DNA from: Bacteroidota bacterium
Lineage (GTDB): Bacteria > Bacteroidota > Bacteroidia > Flavobacteriales_D > Sanyastnellaceae
Reading direction: 5' to 3'
NCBI GenBank assembly: GCA_027619225.1
Contig: JAQCFW010000001.1
Span: 1-64,000 of the forward strand
Length of the DNA stretch: 64,000 bases
Of the stretch, positions 1-8,233 are shown in pieces. How positions within the stretch are numbered: position 1 is the stretch's first letter; each line of letters begins with the position of its first letter. Below the pieces are notes generated by a model, which ran no database searches, was not told the DNA's origin, and was given only the letters and a program-made list of their open reading frames with translations. A program made the position numbers and the translations under genes.

Positions 1-171
1 TTCAATGGTTGAGAAGGATGTAAATGAGGCATGAGCAGATCATTTATTCTCACCAATGACATCTTCATTTTCAATGTAGTATTTGTATTCCGTGATTGGA
101 TTGATTTGTTGACCATAGAGTGAAATAGTCAAAAACAAAAAACACAGTGTAAAATAGATATTCTGTATCAT
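1..171 (-). pseudogene. 5' end of a GH2 beta-galactosidase-like gene with an in-frame TGA
   Basis: The ATG at 171 opens a reading frame with a clear export signal (hydrophobic residues about 3-19, ending SLYGQQ), followed by INPITEYKYYIENEDVIGENK and a TGA at 40-42 after 43 residues. The same frame continues without further stop to the window edge as SAHASFTSFSTIE. Across the TGA the reading resembles the N-terminus of LacZ-type glycoside hydrolase family 2 enzymes (DWENP...NRLAAHPPFASW in E. coli LacZ), with the stop falling exactly where one residue is expected between the Asn-Lys/Arg and Ala-Ala-His positions. I therefore infer a secreted GH2 enzyme interrupted by a nonsense codon, rather than a genuine 43-residue peptide. 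A sequencing error (one base) is the main alternative. The rest of the gene lies outside the window, so whether it is otherwise intact is unknown. Confidence 0.6.
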
Positions 172-201
172 TTTAATCAGGTATAATTTTACAACAAAAA
201 T

Positions 202-1692
202 TTAGTATTTTGCTGATTTCCCATTTGGAAGACTGTTCTCGATAAACTCCCTAATGTCTTCATTGGCAGTTTTTAAATCAGCCTTGCGCAAGTACATCAT
301 ATGACCACTTCTATATCCTTTAAAACTTAAACGATCTTTCAATTTCCCACTTGGGTCTATTTGCCACATGGTATATTTAGAGTTAAAATAAGTGGTTGCA
401 CCGTCATAATAGCCCGACTGAAACATCACATTCAGATATGGATTTTCCGCCATTGCTTGTCTTAGGTCGTCTCTGGTATTGTTGTCTTTGTCATCCCAAG
501 GGTGAACAGATCCAAACATATTATATTTTATATCGGTTTTAAAATTTAAGTGCTCACGAAGGTAAAAATTAATCGCAGGCGTAAAAGAGTGTAACCATGA
601 AGTAAGTTCCGGACTGTAATCAGGTCTTGACCCAGCCTCAGTTCTATCTAAACCTAAATAACGTGAGTCAAGCCTTCCGACCGTATTGCCAGTTTTATCA
701 CGAAGCAAGTCTTTCCAGAAAAAATGGGGTGGTACATCAAGGTTATGCTGCATGATAGATTTTTCTGACAAACCGGAATAGTAAGAAATTTTAGCTGCGA
801 ATTTTTGTTTTTCTTCTAATGAAAGAGAACCTCCTCTTGCTAAAGCAGGCATTAAAACGTTCAATGCAAATTCTTCAGCTTCTGGCAATATCTCTAACAA
901 ATCCATCTGCTGTAGAGCAGATGGAAGGGCTTTGTGATACCATGCTGCTGCAGTAAAGTATGGCAAATTAAGAGAGGAGGAAATCGGGCTGTCAGAATTA
1001 AACACGTTATAATCCGCAGGAGAAACCAGGATTACGCCATTCAGATACATCCATTGCTTTTCTTGTAACTCTAAAGCAAGTCCAGACACTCTTGTACCAC
1101 CATAACTTTCACCTATAAGATATTTAGGAGAAGTCCATCGTTCATTTCGTGTAACAAACGTGGTTAACCATTCCGCCAAATATTTAATGTCAGCATTTAT
1201 CCCAAAAAAAAGTTCTCTTTCAACTTCTTCTCCACTCTCAGGTATGGTTCTTGAATACCCCGTATTTACAGGATTTACATAAACTATGTCTGCTACATCG
1301 AGAATAGAATAGTCATTTTCATGCACACCGTAGGGTTGAACGGGGTAGCCTTCGTCATCGATATTTATAACTTTTGGCCCAGTGTAGGCAACATGCATCC
1401 AAACTGAAGCTGAACCTGGCCCGCCATTAAATGAAATCAGCAAGGGCCGATTGGCAGAGTTTTCTTTGGTCGTTTTTTTGTAATAGGTATAAAAAAGAGT
1501 CGCAATTGGTTTTCCCAATTCATCCCAAACTGGCTGCATTCCTGTTGTTGCAGTATAAGCTAATGTAGTGCCATTTATGGTTGTTGTGTGAGCTGTTACA
1601 ACAGTTGTGTCAACAGCAATACTCCTAGTCTGAGCATTTGCCCATATCGTACAATGCAACAAGCCCAAAATTAAAAAAGTGATGTTTTTCAT
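202..1692 (-). CDS. S10 family serine carboxypeptidase, secreted
   Basis: A 496-residue exported peptidase of the alpha/beta-hydrolase S10 family, which removes C-terminal residues from peptides at acidic pH in characterised members. Residues 1-20 form a signal peptide ending in ANAQ. The oxyanion-hole motif FNGGPGSAS lies at 88-96, the nucleophile elbow GESYGG places the catalytic serine at 196, the aspartate is likely D430 in SGYYDGAT, and the histidine is H464 in RSGHMMYL. The full triad is present and length fits bacterial S10 proteins. It sits 30 bp downstream of the interrupted GH2 frame, on the same strand, and may have been co-transcribed into it. Role is probably nutrient peptide degradation in the periplasm or at the surface; the substrate cannot be read from sequence. 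Confidence 0.9.
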   Translation of the reverse strand: MKNITFLILGLLHCTIWANAQTRSIAVDTTVVTAHTTTINGTTLAYTATTGMQPVWDELGKPIATLFYTYYKKTTKENSANRPLLISFNGGPGSASVWMHVAYTGPKVINIDDEGYPVQPYGVHENDYSILDVADIVYVNPVNTGYSRTIPESGEEVERELFFGINADIKYLAEWLTTFVTRNERWTSPKYLIGESYGGTRVSGLALELQEKQWMYLNGVILVSPADYNVFNSDSPISSSLNLPYFTAAAWYHKALPSALQQMDLLEILPEAEEFALNVLMPALARGGSLSLEEKQKFAAKISYYSGLSEKSIMQHNLDVPPHFFWKDLLRDKTGNTVGRLDSRYLGLDRTEAGSRPDYSPELTSWLHSFTPAINFYLREHLNFKTDIKYNMFGSVHPWDDKDNNTRDDLRQAMAENPYLNVMFQSGYYDGATTYFNSKYTMWQIDPSGKLKDRLSFKGYRSGHMMYLRKADLKTANEDIREFIENSLPNGKSAKY

Positions 1693-1757
1693 GGCAGTAT
1701 ATTTATTTCGTTACAATTTGCATCAACGACAACTCTATATTTTTGTTTTGTTGAATC

Positions 1758-1765
1758 CAAATTTA
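1758..1765 (-). promoter_or_regulatory. candidate -7 element (TAAATTTG) for the S10 peptidase gene
   Basis: On the minus strand TAAATTTG matches the Bacteroidota -7 consensus TANNTTTG and lies about 65 bases upstream of the peptidase start codon. No well-spaced TTG (-33) element is evident, so this is a weak prediction from motif and position only. Confidence 0.25.
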
Positions 1766-1860
1766 GGGCAATCCGCCAACATAATGAAATCTAGAGTGAG
1801 GATGAAAAGTTGAGACTTCAGATTTGGAGCGTTTTTTTTATCGAAAACGTGAGTGGATAT

Positions 1861-2835
1861 TCACAAACTGTTTAAAGTTTTTTTAATGCCCTCTCTTAGT
1901 GGTGTGATTTGTAATTTCAGTTCGTCAACGGCCTTGTTTGGACTCACCTCCCAGTGGTAATTTCCACGTCGGACCCATTTGGTGGTAATTGTCGGTTTTT
2001 TATTTAGAAGTATCGCAAAAAAACTAATAAAATGGGCCATAAGCAATTGAACGCCAATATTCGTTTTAAAGAGCTGATAATCGAGGCCTGATTCCTCCTT
2101 CAGTATTTTGAAGAACGCGTTGTAACTGTGGTTTTCTCCGCCTAAAATGTAAGTTCCTCCTTTTACTCCATTTTCCATTGCAAGGATGTGCCCTTTCACA
2201 ACATCATCAACGAATACGTAGTTGCCTATTTTTGAACCATCACCAGGAATTATTCTCCACCTACCTTTTGCGTACTTACTGATTAATAAAGTTAAAGAGG
2301 CCGGATCGCCAAACAAGACAGGTCCGAAAACGCGCGTCGGAGAGACAATTACCACATCAAGATTCTTTTCAGCAACGTAACTCTTAACAAGTGATTCAGC
2401 CATCGCTTTAGATGACTCATAATCGTTAAAAAAGTCAATATTTCTAAACTTCTTTTCAGTTACGACACCATCATGTGAGGGCCCCAATACTCCAGCGGTT
2501 GAAGTGAACACGACTCTCTTGACATTAAGTTCAAGAGCAGCGTCTAAAACATTCCGAGTCCCATCGACATTGATGGTGTAATAGCGAGAACTGTCCTTTG
2601 CCCAGATTGAAGCGTCACCTCCCATGTGATAGACTTGGTCACAACCTTTCATTGCTTCTTTGATGCTCTCACTGTCACCTAGATCCCCTTTGAAAAGAAG
2701 AAGTCCCTCTTTTGGAAGTTGAGTAGCTTTTTCAATATTCCTCACCAAAGCATGAACCTGATGTCCCTTCGAGATTAATTCCTTGATCAGGTGTGCACCT
2801 ATGTACCCTGTACCTCCTGTAATGAAAACCTTCAT
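1861..2835 (-). CDS. NAD(P)-dependent epimerase/dehydratase (extended SDR)
   Basis: A 324-residue extended short-chain dehydrogenase/reductase. The Rossmann glycine motif GGTGYIG is at residues 7-13, an STAG serine follows near 112, and the YxxxK catalytic pair is in NDYESSKAMAE. The overall pattern (TRVFGP, GDGSKIGNYVFVDDVV) is that of the dihydroflavonol-4-reductase-like/NAD-dependent epimerase group, which act on sterols, flavonoids or nucleotide sugars; the substrate here is unknown. Its ATG overlaps the stop of the CPBP protease gene upstream by four bases, so the two are translationally coupled, and an SDR gene lies before that. The three form one minus-strand operon. Probable cytoplasmic oxidoreductase of lipid or envelope metabolism, the latter by inference. 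Confidence 0.85.
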   Translation of the reverse strand: MKVFITGGTGYIGAHLIKELISKGHQVHALVRNIEKATQLPKEGLLLFKGDLGDSESIKEAMKGCDQVYHMGGDASIWAKDSSRYYTINVDGTRNVLDAALELNVKRVVFTSTAGVLGPSHDGVVTEKKFRNIDFFNDYESSKAMAESLVKSYVAEKNLDVVIVSPTRVFGPVLFGDPASLTLLISKYAKGRWRIIPGDGSKIGNYVFVDDVVKGHILAMENGVKGGTYILGGENHSYNAFFKILKEESGLDYQLFKTNIGVQLLMAHFISFFAILLNKKPTITTKWVRRGNYHWEVSPNKAVDELKLQITPLREGIKKTLNSL

Positions 2836-3542
2836 TTTACAAACTTCATTTCAGGATTGTGGTATATTGAAGAAAAGCTGTTCGTTAAAGCCATTGTGAT
2901 ATGCACAACGATAGCGACCCAAAGCGTTCCAGTCATCAATGTGATTAAGCACAGGACGACACCTAATAATGCCGCACCTATCGTTTCATCAAGGCCTTTA
3001 GGTATGTGCGTCGCAGAATACATCGCGGTGTTGATCGCAACAGCAGGCCAAACACCAAGAGCATCTACCAAAGGGAACAACAATATCCCTCTAAAAAGAA
3101 ACTCATAGCCCAACAAATAGGCTGACCAACCCAAGCAGTTTTTCAAAACCAAACTCCTGGTCCAGTTCTTCTCTCTGATTTGAGGGTAATTTACTTGATG
3201 AGAAGGTTTTTTGCCACTTAAAAACGCAAGAGGCATTGTTAGCGCAGCAAGAATCGAGATCGCTACAAGAGAAGTCATTGTAGTGTCAGAGTTGCATGTG
3301 AGTCCATAGTCTGCAAGCGTGTACTGGGGCATTAGTATCAGTGCGATTGTTGCGGGTACAATGCCCATGGTAAATAGCCCCCAATACTTTGTGAACAAAA
3401 CATTTTTTACTGATCCATCATGAATCTTAGTTGCTTTTGAAACAAACCAAAATGTAGTAAATCCGATAAGGCAAAGCATCATAGGTAAGGCTATGACCAT
3501 ATCGCCTTCCAACCATCTGCACTCAATTCCTATTGGATTCAT
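2832..3542 (-). CDS. CPBP family intramembrane glutamic protease
   Basis: A 236-residue membrane protein with roughly six to seven hydrophobic segments. The CPBP (Abi, Rce1-like) signature is visible: motif 1 reads YEFLFRG, keeping the catalytic Glu and the Arg of ExxxR but with Tyr where many members have a first Glu; motif 2 is YSATH with the catalytic His; motif 3 is VVHITMALTN, again with His and Asn. Known family members are intramembrane proteases that act on prenylated proteins or on peptides such as bacteriocins. The start at 3542 lies within the 3' end of the upstream SDR gene (20-bp overlap), and the stop overlaps the downstream epimerase start. Substrate unknown. The Tyr substitution is tolerated in some relatives as far as I recall, so activity is likely but not assured. 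Confidence 0.8.
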   Translation of the reverse strand: MNPIGIECRWLEGDMVIALPMMLCLIGFTTFWFVSKATKIHDGSVKNVLFTKYWGLFTMGIVPATIALILMPQYTLADYGLTCNSDTTMTSLVAISILAALTMPLAFLSGKKPSHQVNYPQIREKNWTRSLVLKNCLGWSAYLLGYEFLFRGILLFPLVDALGVWPAVAINTAMYSATHIPKGLDETIGAALLGVVLCLITLMTGTLWVAIVVHITMALTNSFSSIYHNPEMKFVK

Positions 3543-4329
3543 CTTTGTTCTTTTGCTTTTCGTATTGGTTAATTGAGATTAATGCTGAGAGCCTATAAGG
3601 CAGAGCTAACATTAGTTGTCTAATTAATCCATGTCTTGTACCCGTAGTAATAATTTTCTTGCCTTTTAATGTTTTGTCAATAGCTCTTCTAGCAACCTCA
3701 TTCGCACTCATAACAGTAGCTCTTGCAGCATAAGCTCCTTGTTCAATTTGGGACGATACAACTTGGTTTGTGGGAGTAGCTCCTGGGAGGAGTACGCTGA
3801 CAGAAATGCCTTGTTTTTTAAGTTCATATGCAAGACTTAAACTCATGTTTCTTACATACGTCTTTGTTGCAGCGTATATTGATTTGTAGGGTGCAACTAT
3901 ATCGGAAATAATACTGCTTACGTTTAAAATTCTAGATGGTGAATTTGATTTAAGAATGGGAATAAACATATTCATGACATGCGTAGTAGCCTTGATATTT
4001 AAGTCGATCATTTTATTGATATATCCTTCGCTCATTTCATCAAATGCCATCGTTCCACCAAAGCCCGCATTGTTGATTAAGAAGTTTACATGAAATCCAT
4101 TCTCCTCAACCCACTTCAGTAAATTATTAAGGTCACTTAATTCTGTCAGGTCACATTCGTGATATTCAGCTTTGATCTTGTACTTCTTTGAAATTGATTT
4201 TGATGTAGCCGCTAAATCCTCATTTGGTAGCGAAACAAGCAAAACATTCATGCCCTTTTCGGCACAAACATTAGCCATTTCAAGGCCTATGCCACTACTT
4301 GCTCCAGTTATCAAAGTGAAATTTATCAT
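3523..4329 (-). CDS. SDR family NAD(P)-dependent oxidoreductase (classical)
   Basis: A 268-residue classical short-chain dehydrogenase. The cofactor motif TGASSGIG is at residues 8-15, the NNAG motif is near 90, the catalytic serine is in LNVSSIIS, and the YxxxK pair is in YAATKTYV. Pattern and length resemble the DltE/17-beta-hydroxysteroid-dehydrogenase-like group of bacterial SDRs. It is the first gene of a three-gene minus-strand operon with a CPBP protease and an extended SDR. The gene overlaps its downstream neighbour by 20 bases. Cytoplasmic or membrane-peripheral; the C-terminal third has a modest hydrophobic stretch (IRQLMLALPYRLSALI), typical of this subgroup. Specific substrate not determinable. 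Confidence 0.88.
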   Translation of the reverse strand: MINFTLITGASSGIGLEMANVCAEKGMNVLLVSLPNEDLAATSKSISKKYKIKAEYHECDLTELSDLNNLLKWVEENGFHVNFLINNAGFGGTMAFDEMSEGYINKMIDLNIKATTHVMNMFIPILKSNSPSRILNVSSIISDIVAPYKSIYAATKTYVRNMSLSLAYELKKQGISVSVLLPGATPTNQVVSSQIEQGAYAARATVMSANEVARRAIDKTLKGKKIITTGTRHGLIRQLMLALPYRLSALISINQYEKQKNKDESNRN

Positions 4330-4385
4330 TTTGCAATACTACAAATGGTTGTGTATATAAATACAAATAATTAACCGTAAATCTC

Positions 4386-4763
4386 CTATTTTATTTGGAA
4401 CGATTCATCATCCAACATGAGCAAATAGAGGTCCTCTACATGCTCTCGGGCCCAAGGCATTCTTCTTAAAAAACGGACGCTTGATTTCATTGTAGGGTTG
4501 TACATGAAACAGCGAATATTGACACGATCTGCCAGATACTCCCAACCATAATGATCTACCAGACGTTCTAAAATTTGGGCCAACTTCACCCCATGCAACG
4601 GATTGTTAAGTTGTTCTTCAGTAGCTTGTTTCCTCTTTCGCCTAGAAGGATTCTCTTCATTGAGTTCTTCATTCGTCTTAGCTTTGAACTCTCCATCCGA
4701 AAGTTCATTTGTTTGCTTCGGCTGGTCAGGAGGGGCGTTCTGGTGATCGTCGTTTATGTCCAT
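4386..4763 (-). CDS. VF530 family (DUF2132) protein
   Basis: A 125-residue protein with an acidic/basic, low-complexity N-terminal third (residues 1-50, rich in Asn, Gln, Glu, Lys and Arg) followed by a VF530/DUF2132 domain (about 52-118). Recognisable residues are NNPLHGVKLAQILE, HYGWEYLADRVNIRCF, NPTMKSSVRFLR and PWAREHVEDLY. The family is small and was structurally solved from a Vibrio protein; DNA binding has been suggested but function is not established. The usual protein is about 70-90 residues, so the charged N-terminal extension is an addition. It stands alone between an SDR operon and folC on the same strand, with 56 and 156 bp gaps respectively. Confidence 0.85.
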   Translation of the reverse strand: MDINDDHQNAPPDQPKQTNELSDGEFKAKTNEELNEENPSRRKRKQATEEQLNNPLHGVKLAQILERLVDHYGWEYLADRVNIRCFMYNPTMKSSVRFLRRMPWAREHVEDLYLLMLDDESFQIK

Positions 4764-4919
4764 ATTTTATTTAAGGTTTGCTAAGGGTAAAAATCAGGGT
4801 TGAGCTGCTAATATAATGATTTTACTGATGCTTCTCATGCAGAGTTTAGAACTCATCAATGTGAATCTTTTCTTCCCAAAATTTTCGATCATTATAAAAA
4901 AAATGTATTCACTACTCCT

Positions 4920-6179
4920 TCAGAATTTTGTGAACTCCACCACCTCTCCTACAACATAAACGCTTCCACAAACGACAGAAATTGCCTTTTGATCCATTTC
5001 TGAATATAAAGAGTGTACCGCTAATCTAGATGCAGTTACAGCTTCCGAAACTGAGCTATAAACTTCACCCGAGAGTCCCGATTCAAAGCCATGGTTTTGT
5101 AAACATTCTGTACCCATGGAGCGCACAACCTTGGCTGAACACCAATACATAACTGAGTTTTTAGGAATTAATTCAAGTACTCTACATGGGTTTTTATCTG
5201 CAACCGTTCCGAAGACAATGTGGAGCTGGGTACCTGGGTGCTTTTGAGATAAGTAATCCATAAGCACTCTTATTCCATCGACATTATGAGCACAATCAAT
5301 TAGAATTTCAGAGAGATTTTCAGCTGGGGGAATCGTTTGCCATCTCCCCAATTGACCCGTTAGTTTCTTGTAGTTTTGAAAGCCAGCTCTTTCTGACTTT
5401 TTTGTAATAAGCCATCCTCTACTTCTAAGAACATCGATGATTTTAACAGCTGTAGCAAGGTTTTCAAATACAAATGGAGAGTCCACTAAATCTATCAAAC
5501 TCTCTGGAACAATCCTGCCATAATGCATCTCAGAGCTTGCTCTTAGAGACGCTTTGAGTATCTCAGATTGGGCTTCTGGACGCATCTTCCCCAGAACGAC
5601 TGGCACCTCATTTTTTATGATCCCAGCTTTTTCTATGGCAATACTCGAGATATCATCTCCTAAGAATTGTGTATGATCTAAACCAATGTTCGTAATGGCA
5701 CAAATTTCAGCTGTGGGGATCGCATTTGTGCTGTCAAGTCTGCCGCCCATTCCTGTTTCGAGGATGACAATGTCAGCACACTCATCTTTAAAATACTGAA
5801 GGGCCATCCCAAATGTGAGCTCGAAAAAAGATGGCTCTCCCCAAGTATCTGAATACTTATCGACAAAATCAACGACTTTAGATTCCGGAATCTTTTCCCC
5901 ATTGAGCCTAATTCTTTCACGAAAATCTACAAGATGAGGCGATGTAAAAAGTCCTGTTTTATATCCAGCTTTTTGTAAAACTGCAGCGACCATATGTGAA
6001 ACTGTGCCTTTGCCATTGGTTCCAGCGATATGAATAAACTTAAGATCGTTCTCAGGGTTTTCTAAGAGTTTGCAAACGGCTCTAGTCCCATCCAGGTTAG
6101 CCTTGTATGCTGCTGGCCCCGAACGTTGAAACATAGGGAGCTTGGTAAAAAGGACATCTACAGCTTCTAAATAAGTCAT
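4920..6179 (-). CDS. folC: bifunctional dihydrofolate synthase/folylpolyglutamate synthase
   Basis: A 419-residue Mur-ligase-type enzyme adding glutamate to dihydropteroate and to folates, in the cytoplasm. The P-loop GTNGKGTV is at residues 53-60, followed by the family motifs FTSPHLVDFRERI, ETGMGGRLDSTNAI and TNIGLDHTQFLG, and the C-terminal DCAHN motif in LIDCAHNVDGIR. Length agrees with bacterial FolC. The start lies 14 bp behind the tonB stop, so folC is probably the last gene of an exbB-exbD-tonB-folC transcription unit, an arrangement common in flavobacteria as I recall. Confidence 0.95.
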   Translation of the reverse strand: MTYLEAVDVLFTKLPMFQRSGPAAYKANLDGTRAVCKLLENPENDLKFIHIAGTNGKGTVSHMVAAVLQKAGYKTGLFTSPHLVDFRERIRLNGEKIPESKVVDFVDKYSDTWGEPSFFELTFGMALQYFKDECADIVILETGMGGRLDSTNAIPTAEICAITNIGLDHTQFLGDDISSIAIEKAGIIKNEVPVVLGKMRPEAQSEILKASLRASSEMHYGRIVPESLIDLVDSPFVFENLATAVKIIDVLRSRGWLITKKSERAGFQNYKKLTGQLGRWQTIPPAENLSEILIDCAHNVDGIRVLMDYLSQKHPGTQLHIVFGTVADKNPCRVLELIPKNSVMYWCSAKVVRSMGTECLQNHGFESGLSGEVYSSVSEAVTASRLAVHSLYSEMDQKAISVVCGSVYVVGEVVEFTKF

Positions 6180-6193
6180 GACCCTGATAGAGG

Positions 6194-6994
6194 TTACTCA
6201 AGTTCGAATCGAATCGTAATAAATCCAGATCTTCGTGGTATAGACGCATTGGGCGAGAAAGTTGCAGACAGTGCAGCTTCACGTGCTAAGCGGATGTGTT
6301 CTGCATCGTAAAGTGTGGAATTTAATCCACCATCAAATTTTGCAGAAAGGACTTTGCCATTCGAATCTACTTTGATATCAATTCTGATTACACCTTTTTT
6401 CTTAGGTTTTTCTTTTAGTCGAGGGGCATTAACGAGGGTTCCACCATCTAGGGAAGCATCACCAAAATCACCGGAGACCACTCCTGAGCCTTCAATTTGA
6501 CCGTCCTCATCACCTTGATTACCCACGGACTCAGAAGACCCTTGTGAACCACCTCCACCAGATGTGGCGTCAGACCGAATTAAATTCGCAGCTGCAGAAA
6601 CTCGAACGGGCTCTGGCTCTACGACTGGCTTTTCCTCTTCGACTTCTGTTTGTTGAACTGGTATGGCGATTTCGGAAATTTCTTGGGTGACGATTTCCTC
6701 TGTGACAACAGGATCGGTTATGGAAGGTGCACTTACGACTTCTTCAATGACTTCCTCAACTACTTCAGAGGGGGTTTCAGACTCTGTGGTACCTGAGGCA
6801 TCATCTACTGAGCCGAGATTGGCAAATCCTACAGCGACATACTGCTCGCCAAGTGGTGGGTCAGGGATAGTGAAGGCGATTAGAAAAAAACACAACAATA
6901 AAACACCAGAAAAAATAATTCCAGTTATCACGCCGGCGCGAACCTTTTGCTTCTTCTCATTGCTTTCGTGTAATATGTTTGCCTTTTCATTCAT
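6194..6994 (-). CDS. tonB: energy transducer TonB
   Basis: A 266-residue TonB-like protein that couples the proton-motive force from an ExbB/ExbD complex to outer-membrane receptors. It has one N-terminal transmembrane segment (about 21-43), a Glu/Val/Pro-rich periplasmic linker (about 60-135), a Gly/Ser-rich stretch (about 140-180) and a C-terminal TonB domain (about 200-266) with the pattern IRIDIKVDSNGKV...AREAALSATF...GFITIRFELE. Its gene follows exbB and exbD directly (15-bp gap to exbD). It may serve TonB-dependent uptake of metals or glycans; no receptor gene is in this window. Confidence 0.88.
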   Translation of the reverse strand: MNEKANILHESNEKKQKVRAGVITGIIFSGVLLLCFFLIAFTIPDPPLGEQYVAVGFANLGSVDDASGTTESETPSEVVEEVIEEVVSAPSITDPVVTEEIVTQEISEIAIPVQQTEVEEEKPVVEPEPVRVSAAANLIRSDATSGGGGSQGSSESVGNQGDEDGQIEGSGVVSGDFGDASLDGGTLVNAPRLKEKPKKKGVIRIDIKVDSNGKVLSAKFDGGLNSTLYDAEHIRLAREAALSATFSPNASIPRRSGFITIRFELE

Positions 6995-7008
6995 ATAAAT
7001 CCTATCAC

Positions 7009-7407
7009 TTACTTCTTAGGATTTGCGCCCAACATGACTTTCCATTGATTTGCTTTAGCGAGACCTATAAGCTCTACTGTTTGGCCTGTAGGAACAGCCT
7101 GATCCACTTGGAGATATAGAATCTTCTCATTCTGCTTATCCATCTCAGCCTGGAGCTTGGGTTCTAAATCCGACCGGTTAATAGATGTCGCAGAACCGTT
7201 CAAGTAGTAACTACCATCCGCCTTGATGCTTACAGTAAGATTAGACGTTACGGAGGTTGTACCCTTACTTGAAGGCAGGTCCACATTCACGCCGTTGCTG
7301 ACCAGAGTAGAGATTATGATGAAGAAAATAAGAAGGAGGAAAACGAGGTCCGTCATAGAACTCGTTCCTGCATTCACACTAATTTTATTCCGAGTAGATA
7401 AATTCAT
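7009..7407 (-). CDS. exbD: ExbD/TolR family biopolymer transport protein
   Basis: A 132-residue protein with one transmembrane helix (about 19-36) and a periplasmic C-terminal domain. The essential proton-carrying aspartate is D20 in MTDLVFLLLIFF, exactly as in ExbD/TolR. The ending (LQVDQAVPTGQTVELIGLAKANQWKVM) is typical of the family. It lies between exbB (12-bp gap) and tonB (15-bp gap), so the three gene products should assemble as one inner-membrane energy complex. Whether it serves TonB-type import or Tol-type envelope stability cannot be told with certainty; the adjacent tonB favours import. Confidence 0.93.
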   Translation of the reverse strand: MNLSTRNKISVNAGTSSMTDLVFLLLIFFIIISTLVSNGVNVDLPSSKGTTSVTSNLTVSIKADGSYYLNGSATSINRSDLEPKLQAEMDKQNEKILYLQVDQAVPTGQTVELIGLAKANQWKVMLGANPKK

Positions 7408-7418
7408 AGCGGCTAAGT

Positions 7419-8105
7419 TTACCTTGCTGGCTCTTCAAGAATATCAATGAATTCAAGCGATGTGGCTTCCATTTTATGCACCACCTTCGAAACTTTTCCC
7501 ACGAGATGATTGTATGCCATATAGGCCAAAATCCCCACGATAAGTCCCACAATAGTGGTAACCATAGCCTGTTTTGTTCCCGATGAAATATCATAAATTT
7601 GAACTGTACCTGCAACCTCCATACTTATGAATACGTTTACCATTCCGATGACAGTACCGAGCATTCCTACCATGGGAGCAGCTCCGGCAACCGTTGCAAG
7701 AATGTTCATGTTTTTTTCGAGAATGTAAATCTCTAATTTACCCACATTTTCAATACTTGTAGAAATATCGCTAAGTGGTTTACCTATACGAGAAATCCCT
7801 TTTTCAAGCATTCTAGCCATAGGGGTGTCGTTGTCTGCACAGAGATTTTTAGCTGAGGGAAGTTGGCCCTGAGAGATGTAGTCTTTAAGTCGCTGCATAA
7901 AATCTGGAGAGGTTTTTTCAGCTCTTCGTATCGCCATGTATCTCTCAAAATATACATACATACCAAATATGCTCATGAGAGCTAGAGGCAACATTATATA
8001 CCAACCTCCTTCCATCAGGAGTTGTAAAATATTTACATCAACCTCTGTAACAACATCAGAAACTGCCTCGGCAGTATTGACTTGTAATAAAATATTTGAG
8101 AGCAT
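7419..8105 (-). CDS. exbB: MotA/TolQ/ExbB proton channel family protein
   Basis: A 228-residue inner-membrane protein with three transmembrane segments (about 35-53, 133-162 and 180-200), the topology of ExbB/TolQ. The conserved second segment contains AGAAPMVGMLGTVIGMV and the third begins after GTKQAMVTTIVGLIVG, both hallmark stretches of the channel. A cytoplasmic loop (54-130) lies between segments one and two. It is the first gene of an exbB-exbD-tonB-folC unit; upstream (8106-8233) is a 128-bp intergenic stretch that presumably carries the promoter, although I see no convincing TANNTTTG there. Confidence 0.94.
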   Translation of the reverse strand: MLSNILLQVNTAEAVSDVVTEVDVNILQLLMEGGWYIMLPLALMSIFGMYVYFERYMAIRRAEKTSPDFMQRLKDYISQGQLPSAKNLCADNDTPMARMLEKGISRIGKPLSDISTSIENVGKLEIYILEKNMNILATVAGAAPMVGMLGTVIGMVNVFISMEVAGTVQIYDISSGTKQAMVTTIVGLIVGILAYMAYNHLVGKVSKVVHKMEATSLEFIDILEEPAR

Positions 8106-8233
8106 TTGCTTGTGTTTAGGCTATAGTGAAACTAAACGACTAAGTTCATAGATTTATTATCACACAACACACACTCTTACTTTCGTTTTCAAAGTTGAAA
8201 GGTTAAAAACAAAGAGGAATGGCAAAGATCTTC

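Noticed and set aside
40-42. TGA read as selenocysteine in the GH2 frame
   Set aside because: No SECIS-like hairpin is evident around it in the part I can see, and GH2 enzymes do not use selenocysteine; a nonsense change is simpler.
2791-3108. Plus-strand open frame of about 105 codons opposite the CPBP protease gene
   Set aside because: It is antisense to a well-supported gene and has no recognisable family features.
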